A stretch of DNA of 62,828 nt from Pseudomonas sp. TNT3 (lineage in GTDB: Bacteria; Pseudomonadota; Gammaproteobacteria; Pseudomonadales; Pseudomonadaceae): positions 1 to 62,828 of the forward strand of contig NZ_WFGV02000040.1 in NCBI RefSeq assembly GCF_010095445.2, written 5' to 3'. Under the pieces are notes generated by a model. It saw only the letters and a list, made by a program, of their open reading frames with translations. It ran no database searches and had not been told where the DNA came from. The first letter of the stretch is position 1. The number at the start of each line of letters is the position of its first letter. Positions 17,296 to 24,403 of the stretch are shown here, in pieces. A program made the translations under genes and the position numbers.

Positions 17296-18298
17296 GGGCG
17301 GCCTCCAGAGCAATTACCACCACCGTGACGTCATCGCGTCCCCGGCAAAAATCCCGGTGCAGAATGGCCGCAATCACGGCGGGATGGCGATGCACCAGGC
17401 CGGGGTAATCTTGCAGGTTCCATCGGGACTGCAGGCCGTCGCTGTACATGATCAATAGTTGTCCGTTCACTTGAGCATAGTCAAAGGGTTGCGCCTTTCG
17501 ATATTGGCCACCGACGATGCCGGGGTGGGAGGCCAGGCCGCGTGATTTTCCAGGTTCTATCAGGCTGGCGCCAATGTTACCGATACCGACGAATCTCAGC
17601 GCATCCCGGTGGCTGTCGAACTGCGCGATGGCCAGCGCGCCGCCCCGGGTGCCGAGCATGTCGCGATGGATGTCTTCCACAAGATGCACCGGCGTCGAAA
17701 ACGGTGCCTGCGCGAAAGCTATCTCACCGGCGCGGCCCGCTCGTTCGGCGTCTTCGCCATGGCCCAAACCGTCGATCACCAGCGCGCTGATGCAGGGCCC
17801 GTCAAACGCCAGGTGCCAGACATCGCCGCAGGCCGGGTCGTTGTGCAGCGAGTGCTGGCTGACACCAAACCGCTGATCCGGCGCCTTGTCGCCGCGTGGA
17901 TACAGGCGTGCCAACAGCACGGCGCCCCGGGCATCCGCGTAGACGTCGAACACTTCAGTCTGGCGCGACACCGCCCCGAGCCCGATGCCCTGAGTGCCCC
18001 GGGTGGAAAACCCGTCGGCAAGGCAGGCGTCCACGTCGAAGCCACCGGCGCGATCCACGGCGATCATTTCAATGCCGGCGCCTGAGGCCCTGGGCAGTAT
18101 TCGCAAGTGCAATTCGCCGCGGGTCGCATGTTTGAGAATGTTGCTCGCCAGCTCGGTGGCCACCAGCGCCACGCGCCCGCAATCGGTCGCGTCGAAGCCA
18201 TTTCTCTCCGCGAGTTGCTGGACGGTACGGCGTGCGTGGCCGATCTGGCTGCTGTCTTCGATGGGTAATACCTGCGTCATCGAACCGCTGATCGTCAT
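17288..18298 (-). CDS. RsbX-like PP2C phosphatase with an N-terminal RsbT/RsbW-like ATPase domain
   Basis: A 336-residue two-domain protein. Residues about 12-135 resemble HATPase_c anti-sigma/switch kinases (ATELASNILKHA, DRAGGF, GTQGIGLGAV). Residues about 145-335 are a SpoIIE/RsbX-type phosphatase with the metal-binding motifs VIDGLGHGEDA (176-181), MYSDGLQSRW and GRDDVTVVVIA. In Bacillus the separate RsbX dephosphorylates RsbR and RsbS to reset the stressosome; the same job is inferred here. The added kinase-like half is a fusion compared with Bacillus RsbX. The ATG at 18298 overlaps the rsbT stop (ATGA); an alternative ATG lies six bases earlier. Confidence 0.87.
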   Translation of the reverse strand: MTISGSMTQVLPIEDSSQIGHARRTVQQLAERNGFDATDCGRVALVATELASNILKHATRGELHLRILPRASGAGIEMIAVDRAGGFDVDACLADGFSTRGTQGIGLGAVSRQTEVFDVYADARGAVLLARLYPRGDKAPDQRFGVSQHSLHNDPACGDVWHLAFDGPCISALVIDGLGHGEDAERAGRAGEIAFAQAPFSTPVHLVEDIHRDMLGTRGGALAIAQFDSHRDALRFVGIGNIGASLIEPGKSRGLASHPGIVGGQYRKAQPFDYAQVNGQLLIMYSDGLQSRWNLQDYPGLVHRHPAVIAAILHRDFCRGRDDVTVVVIALEAAHG

Positions 18299-18699
18299 GC
18301 CCATCGCGTAATCGTTATTCGAGTGCCCTTGCCAGGCTCGGTTTCGAGTTCGAACTCTTCTACCAGGCGCTTCGCCCCCGTCAGACCGAGCCCAAGGCCG
18401 CCGCCGGAGGTCCAGCCGTCGGTCATGGCCAGCTTCAGGTCGGGAATGCCCGGGCCTTCATCGCGGAAAATCAGGCGCAGACCGGTGCGGGCGTTGTCCT
18501 CGAGGATCTGCCAGTCCATGTCGCCGCCACCGCCATAGACCATGGTGTTGCGCGCCAGCTCGCTGACGGCGGTCACCAGTTTGGTCAGGTCGATCAGGCG
18601 CATGCCGCACTCGGTGGCCAGCTTGCGCGCCGTCTGGCGCGCCAGGACGACGTCCTGCTCGATGTTGATAGGTTGGCTGCCGCTGCTGCGCACGTTCAT
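18295..18699 (-). CDS. rsbT: RsbT-like serine/threonine switch kinase
   Basis: A 134-residue single-domain GHKL kinase of RsbT type. The ATP-binding boxes are visible: SELARNTMVYG (N box), FRDEGPGIPD (G1) and GGGLGLGLTGAKRL (G2). In stressosomes RsbT is held by RsbS and RsbR, phosphorylates them after stress, and leaves the complex to activate a partner. It lies directly after rsbS with a four-base overlap, the order found in Bacillus. The usual Bacillus partner RsbU is not encoded nearby, so the released kinase probably acts on another protein of this operon. Confidence 0.92.
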   Translation of the reverse strand: MNVRSSGSQPINIEQDVVLARQTARKLATECGMRLIDLTKLVTAVSELARNTMVYGGGGDMDWQILEDNARTGLRLIFRDEGPGIPDLKLAMTDGWTSGGGLGLGLTGAKRLVEEFELETEPGKGTRITITRWA

Positions 18700-19058
18700 T
18701 GCTCGCGTACTCGATCCTGCAGCAGTTTCATCCCGCGCTCGACGTTCAGTGCGGTGCTAACGCCTGGCAACGTCAGCCCCAATTCAACGAGGGTGATGGC
18801 GACGGCGGGCTGCATGCCGACCAGCACGGTCTGTGCATCCATGATTTTCGACAAGCCGGAAATGGTGCCGATCATCCGTCCGATGAACGAGTCGACCATG
18901 TCCAGCGCTGAAATATCAATCAACACGCCTCGGGCGGAGGTTCGGCTGATGCGCTCGGACAGGTCGTCCTGAAGCGTCAAGGCCAACTGGTCATGCATGT
19001 CGACCTGAATGGTCACCAGCAGAAAGTCGCCCATCTGCAAAATAGGGATGCGATCCAT
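18696..19058 (-). CDS. rsbS: RsbS-like stressosome scaffold (single STAS domain)
   Basis: A 120-residue single STAS-domain protein. The segment ISALDMVDSFIGRMIG carries Ser57, equivalent to the RsbT-phosphorylated Ser59 of Bacillus RsbS, and GMQPAVAITL matches the family's second conserved loop. RsbS builds the stressosome core together with RsbR and binds RsbT when unphosphorylated. It starts four bases after the rsbR stop and overlaps rsbT by four bases. Retention of the target serine indicates that the switch is intact. Confidence 0.93.
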   Translation of the reverse strand: MDRIPILQMGDFLLVTIQVDMHDQLALTLQDDLSERISRTSARGVLIDISALDMVDSFIGRMIGTISGLSKIMDAQTVLVGMQPAVAITLVELGLTLPGVSTALNVERGMKLLQDRVREQ

Positions 19059-19062
19059 AGGC

Positions 19063-19914
19063 TCAGCCCGCCTTGTTGACGGACAGGCCCAGTCGGGTAA
19101 GGGCCAGTTTCAGTGCGTCGGCCAGGTTGGCTTTGGTGACCACGCCTTGCAGGTCCAGCCCCAGGTGCACGATGGTTTGGGCGATTTGCGGTCGCACGCC
19201 GCTGATGATGCAGTCGGCACCCATCAGGCGAATGGCAGTAACGGTTTTGAGCAGATGCTGTGCCACCAGGGTGTCGACGGTTGGCACGCCAGTGATGTCG
19301 ATAATGGCGATTTCAGAGCCGGTGTCGACGATGCGCTGCAACAGCGATTCCATCACCACCTGAGTACGCTGCGAGTCGAGGGTGCCAATCATCGGCAACG
19401 CAAGTACGCCATCCCACAACTTGACCACCGGGGTCGAGAGTTCCAGCAGTTCTTCCTGCTGACGCTTGATCACCGCTTCGCGGGATTTCTGGAAGGTGCG
19501 GATGGTGTGCATGCCCAGGGCGTCGAGCAGTTCGGAGATCTCCCAGAGTTGTTCGGCGAGCAGCGCAGGGTTGTCCTGGTAGTGATTCTGCAGCATCGAA
19601 AACATCGGGCCTTTGAGCGAGAAGATGAAGCTGGCGGTCTGGTGCGAGTCCTGGCCCAACAGGGCGCGGCTGTGGGAGAGCTTTTCGAGAAACAGACGGA
19701 TCTCGTCCCAGCCCGGCGCCGCCACATTCTGGCCGTTGCCGCTTTCAAGTCCCGAGACGATCAGGTGCAGGAGTTCCGTGGTCTGTTGCTTGAGGTCCTG
19801 CTCTTTAAGGTTGCGCGTCGCACCGTTGGCTTCGAGGCGATGAGTCCAATCATTCAACAGTTGCGCCTGGTTGTTTTTCATCGCATCGAGTGTGCTGGTC
19901 TGCAGTGCCGCCAT
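19063..19914 (-). CDS. rsbR: RsbR-type stressosome sensor (RsbRD-like N-domain plus STAS)
   Basis: A 283-residue protein. The N-terminal half (about 10-150) is helical and resembles the RsbRD-type sensor domain, without an obvious globin or LOV signature. After the linker helix (about 140-165) comes a STAS domain with both phosphorylatable threonines: VPTVDTLVAQ (Thr215) and VRPQIAQTIV (Thr247), matching Thr171 and Thr205 of Bacillus RsbRA. The ATG at 19914 is chosen because AAGGAG lies ten bases upstream; an upstream in-frame ATG at 19968 lacks this. It is the first gene of the six-gene operon and the likely stress sensor. The signal is unknown. Confidence 0.92.
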   Translation of the reverse strand: MAALQTSTLDAMKNNQAQLLNDWTHRLEANGATRNLKEQDLKQQTTELLHLIVSGLESGNGQNVAAPGWDEIRLFLEKLSHSRALLGQDSHQTASFIFSLKGPMFSMLQNHYQDNPALLAEQLWEISELLDALGMHTIRTFQKSREAVIKRQQEELLELSTPVVKLWDGVLALPMIGTLDSQRTQVVMESLLQRIVDTGSEIAIIDITGVPTVDTLVAQHLLKTVTAIRLMGADCIISGVRPQIAQTIVHLGLDLQGVVTKANLADALKLALTRLGLSVNKAG

Positions 19915-19984
19915 GTGCCTGAACTCCTTGAAAGTGTTGGCCGATTCCGTAAATGTTGATCGGCGCAAGTCAGTGACATTTGCC

Positions 19985-20009
19985 GTGCAAAATAGTTGTT
20001 CGCTTGCAC
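19985..20009. promoter_or_regulatory. Candidate operator upstream of rsbR
   Basis: GTGCAA at 19985-19990 and TTGCAC at 20004-20009 are perfect inverted halves separated by 13 bases, about 70 bases before the rsbR start. I cannot name a regulator. The gap between rsbR and the divergent small gene at 20176 must contain the promoters for both. Confidence 0.3.
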
Positions 20010-20040
20010 AGGAATTTTTATCTCAAACACAGTCGAGTGT

Positions 20041-20071
20041 AGGAGGAGATCAACCCGAGGAGGAGATCAAC
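20041..20071. repeat. Short tandem direct repeat upstream of rsbR
   Basis: AGGAGGAGATCAAC occurs at 20041-20054 and again at 20058-20071, a 17-base period. It lies in the divergent promoter region. It could be a binding-site pair or a small slippage duplication; the purine-rich AGGAGGAG resembles a ribosome-binding site on the plus strand, but no good start follows at the right distance. Confidence 0.6.
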
Positions 20072-20175
20072 TTCTGCAGGTGATTATCCAATGGAACCTT
20101 GCGGTCAGAGAAGGCTTCGAATCTACAAGGCCCGGCTGCTTCAGCTGTGCATTTGTACTGTTTAACGAGGTGATC

Positions 20176-20436
20176 ATGAAAGACGATTCAATGACGCAAG
20201 GGCAGGACCAGGCGGTTGATCGAAATGATCCGGCCATTGATCCGCAGACGCCGGGTACAAGCGACGCCGGGCAACAGCAGCAAACCGCCAAGCCGGAAAG
20301 TGCTGACACCGCAGTCGATCAGAAAAACCAGCATACCGAAAACGACAACGAGTTCAGTCCGGGCTTCGAGCCGGAACCTGATCGGGCCAAACCCGGTGAG
20401 GACACTGACGCGGACATTGATACCGACGGCGGCTAG
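20176..20436 (+). CDS. Small acidic hydrophilic protein of unknown function
   Basis: An 86-residue protein with a very acidic, Gln/Asp/Pro-rich, low-complexity sequence, no hydrophobic core and no signal peptide; it is probably disordered. The ATG at 20176 follows GAGG at a spacing of five bases. A strong terminator lies 24 bases after the stop. It is divergent from the stressosome operon. Similar small acidic proteins in Pseudomonas are often annotated as hypothetical. I do not recognise a function; a stress-protective role is only suggested by its neighbours. Confidence 0.7.
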   Translation: MKDDSMTQGQDQAVDRNDPAIDPQTPGTSDAGQQQQTAKPESADTAVDQKNQHTENDNEFSPGFEPEPDRAKPGEDTDADIDTDGG

Positions 20437-20459
20437 GTTGAGCGCTCTCGAGCACAATA

Positions 20460-20491
20460 AAAAAGGCCGCATCCCGGGATGCGGCCTTTTT
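20460..20491. terminator. Bidirectional intrinsic terminator
   Basis: The palindrome AAAAAGGCCGCATCCC followed directly by GGGATGCGGCCTTTTT forms a strong hairpin with U-tracts on both strands. It lies between the convergent genes at 20176-20436 and 20506-21027 and can end both transcripts. Confidence 0.93.
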
Positions 20492-20505
20492 CATGGGTGC
20501 AGCGA

Positions 20506-21027
20506 TTATTTACTTGGGTGGGCGGCTTGCAGTTTTTTCGCCATATCCAGGTGTTTTTCCAGCGCTGGCAACATTTCCTGCGCAAACGCTTTCAGTTCGG
20601 TCGCGCCTTTTACTTTGTCGTCAGTGACGGTGCCGGCTTCTTTCTTGAATAGCTCGATGGTTTCTTCGTGGGCCTTGACCTGATTGTTGGCATAGGCCGC
20701 ATCGAAGGATTCATCGCGCATTTCGAGGATCTTTTCCTTGGCCTGCTTGACGAACGTTGTGGTGTCCGGCACCTCGATGTCGTTCTTTTTCGCCAGTGCC
20801 TCCAGTTGGGTGTTCGCCTTGGTGTGATCAGTGATCATCATGTTGGCGAATGCCTTGATGTCAGCGGATGAGCTCTTCTCCAGCGCCAGTTTGCTGGTCT
20901 CGACTTCCGCGATGCCACCTTTGGCAGCGTTGTCGACGAAATCATTCGAAGTAGCGGCGAACGCCGTGCCCATGCTGGTGCTCAAGGCTACGGCCAGGGC
21001 GAGGTTACGCAGGGTGAATCCGTCCAT
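20506..21027 (-). CDS. DUF4142 periplasmic protein
   Basis: A 173-residue protein with a Sec signal peptide (residues 1-25, cleavage after GTAFA) followed by the all-helical DUF4142 domain: NDFVDNAAKGGIAEVE, the helix-pair segment ANMMITDHTKANTQLEALA, and a C-terminal helix LPALEKHLDMAKKL. The domain resembles a ferritin-like four-helix bundle, and family members are exported proteins of unclear function often found among stress-induced genes. The gene is monocistronic and shares a bidirectional terminator with the acidic-protein gene. Confidence 0.88.
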   Translation of the reverse strand: MDGFTLRNLALAVALSTSMGTAFAATSNDFVDNAAKGGIAEVETSKLALEKSSSADIKAFANMMITDHTKANTQLEALAKKNDIEVPDTTTFVKQAKEKILEMRDESFDAAYANNQVKAHEETIELFKKEAGTVTDDKVKGATELKAFAQEMLPALEKHLDMAKKLQAAHPSK

Positions 21028-21233
21028 TGGTCATTCTCCACACAGGTTTTATAGGCGATCCAGTGATCGTTATTAAGTGGAGGCTGTTGGATGGATAAAG
21101 GTTTTATCGCATTGCCGGCAGGGCGACGAACGGACATCACCGGCCTCGACAGAACCGTCCAACCGAGGCCATTCTGATGGTTGGTGAGCGCAATCGATCG
21201 CACTTGCCACCGATTAACAAACGGAGGTGTTCC

Positions 21234-21476
21234 ATGCCGGTGCCACACGACCTTTATCAGGATCTCAAGTTTTCAAAGGAAGATATCCAGCAAAAACGCA
21301 CCAAGGATCCGTTACTGGATTCACTGATCAACAAGTATGTTCAGGCGGACGCCGAAGTTGTCAAAGCCGAGACTGCGAAGTCGGATGCGCCCAGTGATGA
21401 TGCGCTGAAGAAGCTCAAGGAGCGCCGCTTGCAGGTCAAGGACAAGATCGTTCAACAACTTCAGACACCGTCCTGA
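21234..21476 (+). CDS. DUF465 (YdcH-like) small helical protein
   Basis: An 80-residue, highly charged helical protein of the DUF465/YdcH kind: FSKEDIQQKRTKDPLLDSLI early on, then a second helix ending KLKERRLQVKDKIVQQL. Family members form two-helix hairpins of unknown role. The ATG at 21234 has GGAGGTG seven bases upstream. It stands alone between the DUF4142 gene and another small acidic-protein gene. Confidence 0.8.
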   Translation: MPVPHDLYQDLKFSKEDIQQKRTKDPLLDSLINKYVQADAEVVKAETAKSDAPSDDALKKLKERRLQVKDKIVQQLQTPS

Positions 21477-21585
21477 CCTGCCTTACCAGGCCACCGACGA
21501 CCGGTGACTGAAAAATTGGAACGGGGACAAATACCAGCACCTCGAATGAACAGAGTCCCATTCGCGGCTCCATTCGAGGTGCCTT

Positions 21586-21828
21586 ATGAACGAACCAAAA
21601 TTCCCCAGTGAAGAGCAGGGCGGGTATGACCCGATTCCGACCCATCCCGAACCGTTGAGTCCGGGACGCACGACCGTTAACCCGGAAGACGAACCGGGCG
21701 TCGACGAACTACCGGATAACGAAGGCGTACGGCCGATTGACGAAGACGACGCCACCGCCATCGATCCTGAGCGTGTGCGTGAAGAAACCGATAATGCGGT
21801 GCGCGATGGTCAGATAGACCCTCGCTGA
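21586..21828 (+). CDS. Small acidic Pro/Asp-rich protein of unknown function
   Basis: An 80-residue protein rich in Glu, Asp and Pro, with repeated short acidic segments (NPEDEPGVDELPDNEG, PIDEDDATAIDPERV) and no hydrophobic stretch; it is probably disordered. GAGG lies seven bases before the ATG. Its composition resembles that of the protein at 20176-20436, although the two are not clearly homologous. I do not recognise a function. Confidence 0.68.
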   Translation: MNEPKFPSEEQGGYDPIPTHPEPLSPGRTTVNPEDEPGVDELPDNEGVRPIDEDDATAIDPERVREETDNAVRDGQIDPR

Positions 21829-21842
21829 TGGGCGCCATACAG

Positions 21843-22010
21843 CCCCCTGTGGGAGCGGGCTTGCCCGCGATGAGGTGATACCAGGCGACATCGATGTTGA
21901 ATGTCCCACCGTCATCGCGAGCAGGCTCACTCCTACAGGATTTGGGTTCGACGCGGACTCGTGTTCACCACTGATCAAAGGTAGGAGTGAGCCTGCTCGC
22001 GATGAGGCCG
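21843..22010. repeat. Cluster of REP units
   Basis: A unit CCTGTGGGAGCGGGCTTGCC at 21846 is followed by two inverted or related units built on GCGAGCAGGCTCACTCCTAC and its complement. At least three arms are present. It fills the gap between the convergent gene ends at 21828 and 22063. Confidence 0.82.
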
Positions 22011-22062
22011 TGTCAGGCGATGTAAATCGCTGGAGGAGGATCACTCCCGTCCGGCCATCGCA

Positions 22063-23154
22063 TTACTTCTCCAGCGCCTTGCCCAGCGGCAATCGCGCCA
22101 TGTGATCTGCCTTCAGCGACCCGAAGTACAACCAGTCCCCGTATTCACGCACGGTGGTAATCGGTGAGTAGTTATTGCTGCTCGCGTCCTGCAGATTTGC
22201 AATCACCTTACCGTCCAGATCCAGTCCCAGAACGAAGGCCCGCTTCTCGACGGGTTTAGGTAAAACCATCATCGCCCGCACGATCATCTTGCGCACGAAC
22301 GGGTGAGGTGCGGTGGCGTCCAGCAGGGCATTGCGCGGGGAATAAAGAGCGACCCAAAAGCGCATCTGACCGTTAAATGACAGGTTGTCCGGCAGACCGG
22401 GCAGGTTATCGATGAACAGGTCGTGAGTGCCGGCTTTCGGCCCTGTCAGCCAGTAACGAGTGATGCGATAAGCACCGGTTTCGTTGACCAGCACAAAGGC
22501 ATCGTCCGGCCCCAGCGTCACACCGTTGGCAAACTCCAGCGCGTCCAGCAGCACGGCCGTCTTGCCGGTCTGGAAGTCATAACGCAGCAAGCGGCCATCG
22601 CCTCCGTGTTCAAGGATGGCCTCGCCGTCCTTGCCGTAGCCAAACCGGCCGGATGCGTCGCTGAAGTAGGCGTAGTGCCCGGACTTGTCGATGGCCACGT
22701 CGTCGGTGAAACCGAAGGGCACGCCGTTGGCGGTGGTGGTCAAAGGAATCAATTGCCCCTGAGCGTCCAGGGACAGCAGGCCCTTGACCCCGTCGGCGAT
22801 CACCAACAGGCCATTCGGATGTCGGGCCAGGCCCAACGGGCGTCCGCCGGTATCGGCCAGTACCTTGGTGGTCTTGCCATCAAGGCTGGTGCGGATCACT
22901 CGGCCGTCATGCAGGCCGGTGATCAGGAAATCTTCCTCCAGCAGCAAAGCTTCCGGCCCTTCGATGTTGGCCGCACCTACCCGTTCGAGACCCTTGAGGC
23001 GTTGGTTGTCGGCATAGATGCCGCTGGTGAGTGACGGTGCGGGTGGCGGTGTCCAGGCCACGGGTTTGACCCTGGTGGGCATCAATAGCAAAAAAGCGGC
23101 GATGGCGACGATGACCAGCAACACCACATGACGAAACCTGACCACTCGACTCAC
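22063..23154 (-). CDS. Strictosidine synthase-like (SMP-30/gluconolactonase fold) membrane-anchored protein
   Basis: A 363-residue protein with an N-terminal hydrophobic anchor (about 9-26) and a six-bladed beta-propeller of the strictosidine-synthase-like family. Typical blade motifs are EGPEALL, GRPLGLARHPNGLLVIAD, FTDDVAIDKSGHYAYFSDAS, LEFANGVTLGPDDAFVLVNET, RYWLTGPKAG and LPGLPDNLSFNGQMRFWVAL. Bacterial members are generally thought to be hydrolases or lactonases, not alkaloid synthases. It starts with GTG overlapping the desaturase-fusion stop (GTGA), so the two proteins are probably coupled and share a substrate. The substrate is unknown; a sterol-like or other lipid is a possibility given the partner. 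Confidence 0.85.
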   Translation of the reverse strand: MSRVVRFRHVVLLVIVAIAAFLLLMPTRVKPVAWTPPPAPSLTSGIYADNQRLKGLERVGAANIEGPEALLLEEDFLITGLHDGRVIRTSLDGKTTKVLADTGGRPLGLARHPNGLLVIADGVKGLLSLDAQGQLIPLTTTANGVPFGFTDDVAIDKSGHYAYFSDASGRFGYGKDGEAILEHGGDGRLLRYDFQTGKTAVLLDALEFANGVTLGPDDAFVLVNETGAYRITRYWLTGPKAGTHDLFIDNLPGLPDNLSFNGQMRFWVALYSPRNALLDATAPHPFVRKMIVRAMMVLPKPVEKRAFVLGLDLDGKVIANLQDASSNNYSPITTVREYGDWLYFGSLKADHMARLPLGKALEK

Positions 23155-24305
23155 ACGATGACTCCTGTCGGTACCAGCTGTTTTTGTGCCATTTCACGCA
23201 ACGCGCGCATGGACTCCGCAGACTCGCGATCAATGCGCTGCTTGAGCACCAGCCGGTTGGCCATGCGCATGACCCATCCGCTGAACTGATATTCCAGCGT
23301 GCGCACAAAACGCGTGTCACTGCCCGATGCTTCGCACTCGTAGGTCAGCACCAGCGACAGCCCGTGATCACCTTGTGCCCGAGCGCGCCAGCGACGTCCC
23401 GGCAGATACTCATCGACCACCCAGCTCAAATGCCCCTCACGCCCGCCGGCGCGAATGTCTTCCTCAAATCGCGAGCCGGCATGCAGCGGGCCGCTTTGGC
23501 CATCGACATTGAGGGAGGAAGGGTGCCACTCCGGCCAGCGGGTCACCGTGCTGGCGTACGCGAGTACGGCAATCGGGTTTCCGGCGATGTCGATCTGGTG
23601 CTGCATGCGCGTCATGGCGATTCTCGTCGAGTCTGTGGTGGTGTCTTCCGGCTCCCAATAGAGGGTGCCAAACAGGTAATCCATCAACGGAAAAACGATA
23701 TTGAAATTGCGTTCCTGCATGACTTCGCGGCGATGATGCAATTCGTGCAGGCGGCGCATCTGGCGAATCCACGGCAGGCGTGTGACCGGGTTGCCTGGAG
23801 GCAAATGTTCGCAGGCATGGAACACTTCATACAGGAGGTAACCGAGCACCAGGCAGCCACCCAACAACCCGGCCACGTTGGCGTTGAGCTGTGAAACAAG
23901 CCAACACAAGGGCAGGGTGATGACGACGGTGTGGACCACGATCAGCCACGCCGGAAACAGAATCACCCGCCAGTCCCGGGCACTGTCGTAGGTCATGTGG
24001 CCTGGGGTGAAAAAGCTGTGATGGTCGCCGGCGTGGCGTGCGTAAAACATCCGCGCGAAACTTTTTTTGTGGTGCCCCAGGTGGCGATGGACCATGTACA
24101 CACCGAAGTTGAAGAACAGCAGGGCGATTGGCACGGCCAGCCATTCCAGCGGCTGAACCTGATGCACGGTGCTCCAGAACCCGCCGACGGCCAAGCCGCC
24201 GAACAACAACACGAAGGTGCCGTGCAACCAGGGGTTGTAGCGCGGGTGAATGTCGGCTCGGTAGCGGCTGCGGAATGTATCGGTGGTCTGCCTCACTGCA
24301 ATCAC
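23151..24305 (-). CDS. Sterol desaturase/fatty acid hydroxylase fused to an SRPBCC domain
   Basis: A 384-residue protein. Residues about 30-220 form a membrane di-iron hydroxylase with several hydrophobic segments and His boxes HRHLGHH (73-79), HAGDHH (91-96), HACEH and HELHH. From about residue 232 the sequence changes to a soluble SRPBCC (START-like) domain opening with an IAGNPIAVLAYASTVTRWPEW segment, a fold that binds hydrophobic ligands. A hydroxylase joined to its own lipid-binding domain is unusual. The gene begins with GTG and overlaps the strictosidine-synthase-like gene. A LysR regulator gene lies 98 bases upstream on the same strand. Confidence 0.83.
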   Translation of the reverse strand: MIAVRQTTDTFRSRYRADIHPRYNPWLHGTFVLLFGGLAVGGFWSTVHQVQPLEWLAVPIALLFFNFGVYMVHRHLGHHKKSFARMFYARHAGDHHSFFTPGHMTYDSARDWRVILFPAWLIVVHTVVITLPLCWLVSQLNANVAGLLGGCLVLGYLLYEVFHACEHLPPGNPVTRLPWIRQMRRLHELHHRREVMQERNFNIVFPLMDYLFGTLYWEPEDTTTDSTRIAMTRMQHQIDIAGNPIAVLAYASTVTRWPEWHPSSLNVDGQSGPLHAGSRFEEDIRAGGREGHLSWVVDEYLPGRRWRARAQGDHGLSLVLTYECEASGSDTRFVRTLEYQFSGWVMRMANRLVLKQRIDRESAESMRALREMAQKQLVPTGVIV

Positions 24306-24403
24306 CTGATCTAACGGTTATCACCCAGCAGATTAGCCGATTTCAGCCATTCGGCTTTACCAACCTTCAGGCCACAAACGCCATGCTCCGGTGCAAACCG
24401 TCA

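Noticed and set aside
19969..20175. A sigma-54 promoter before the stressosome operon
   Set aside because: I found no convincing GG-N10-GC pattern with the expected flanks on either strand.
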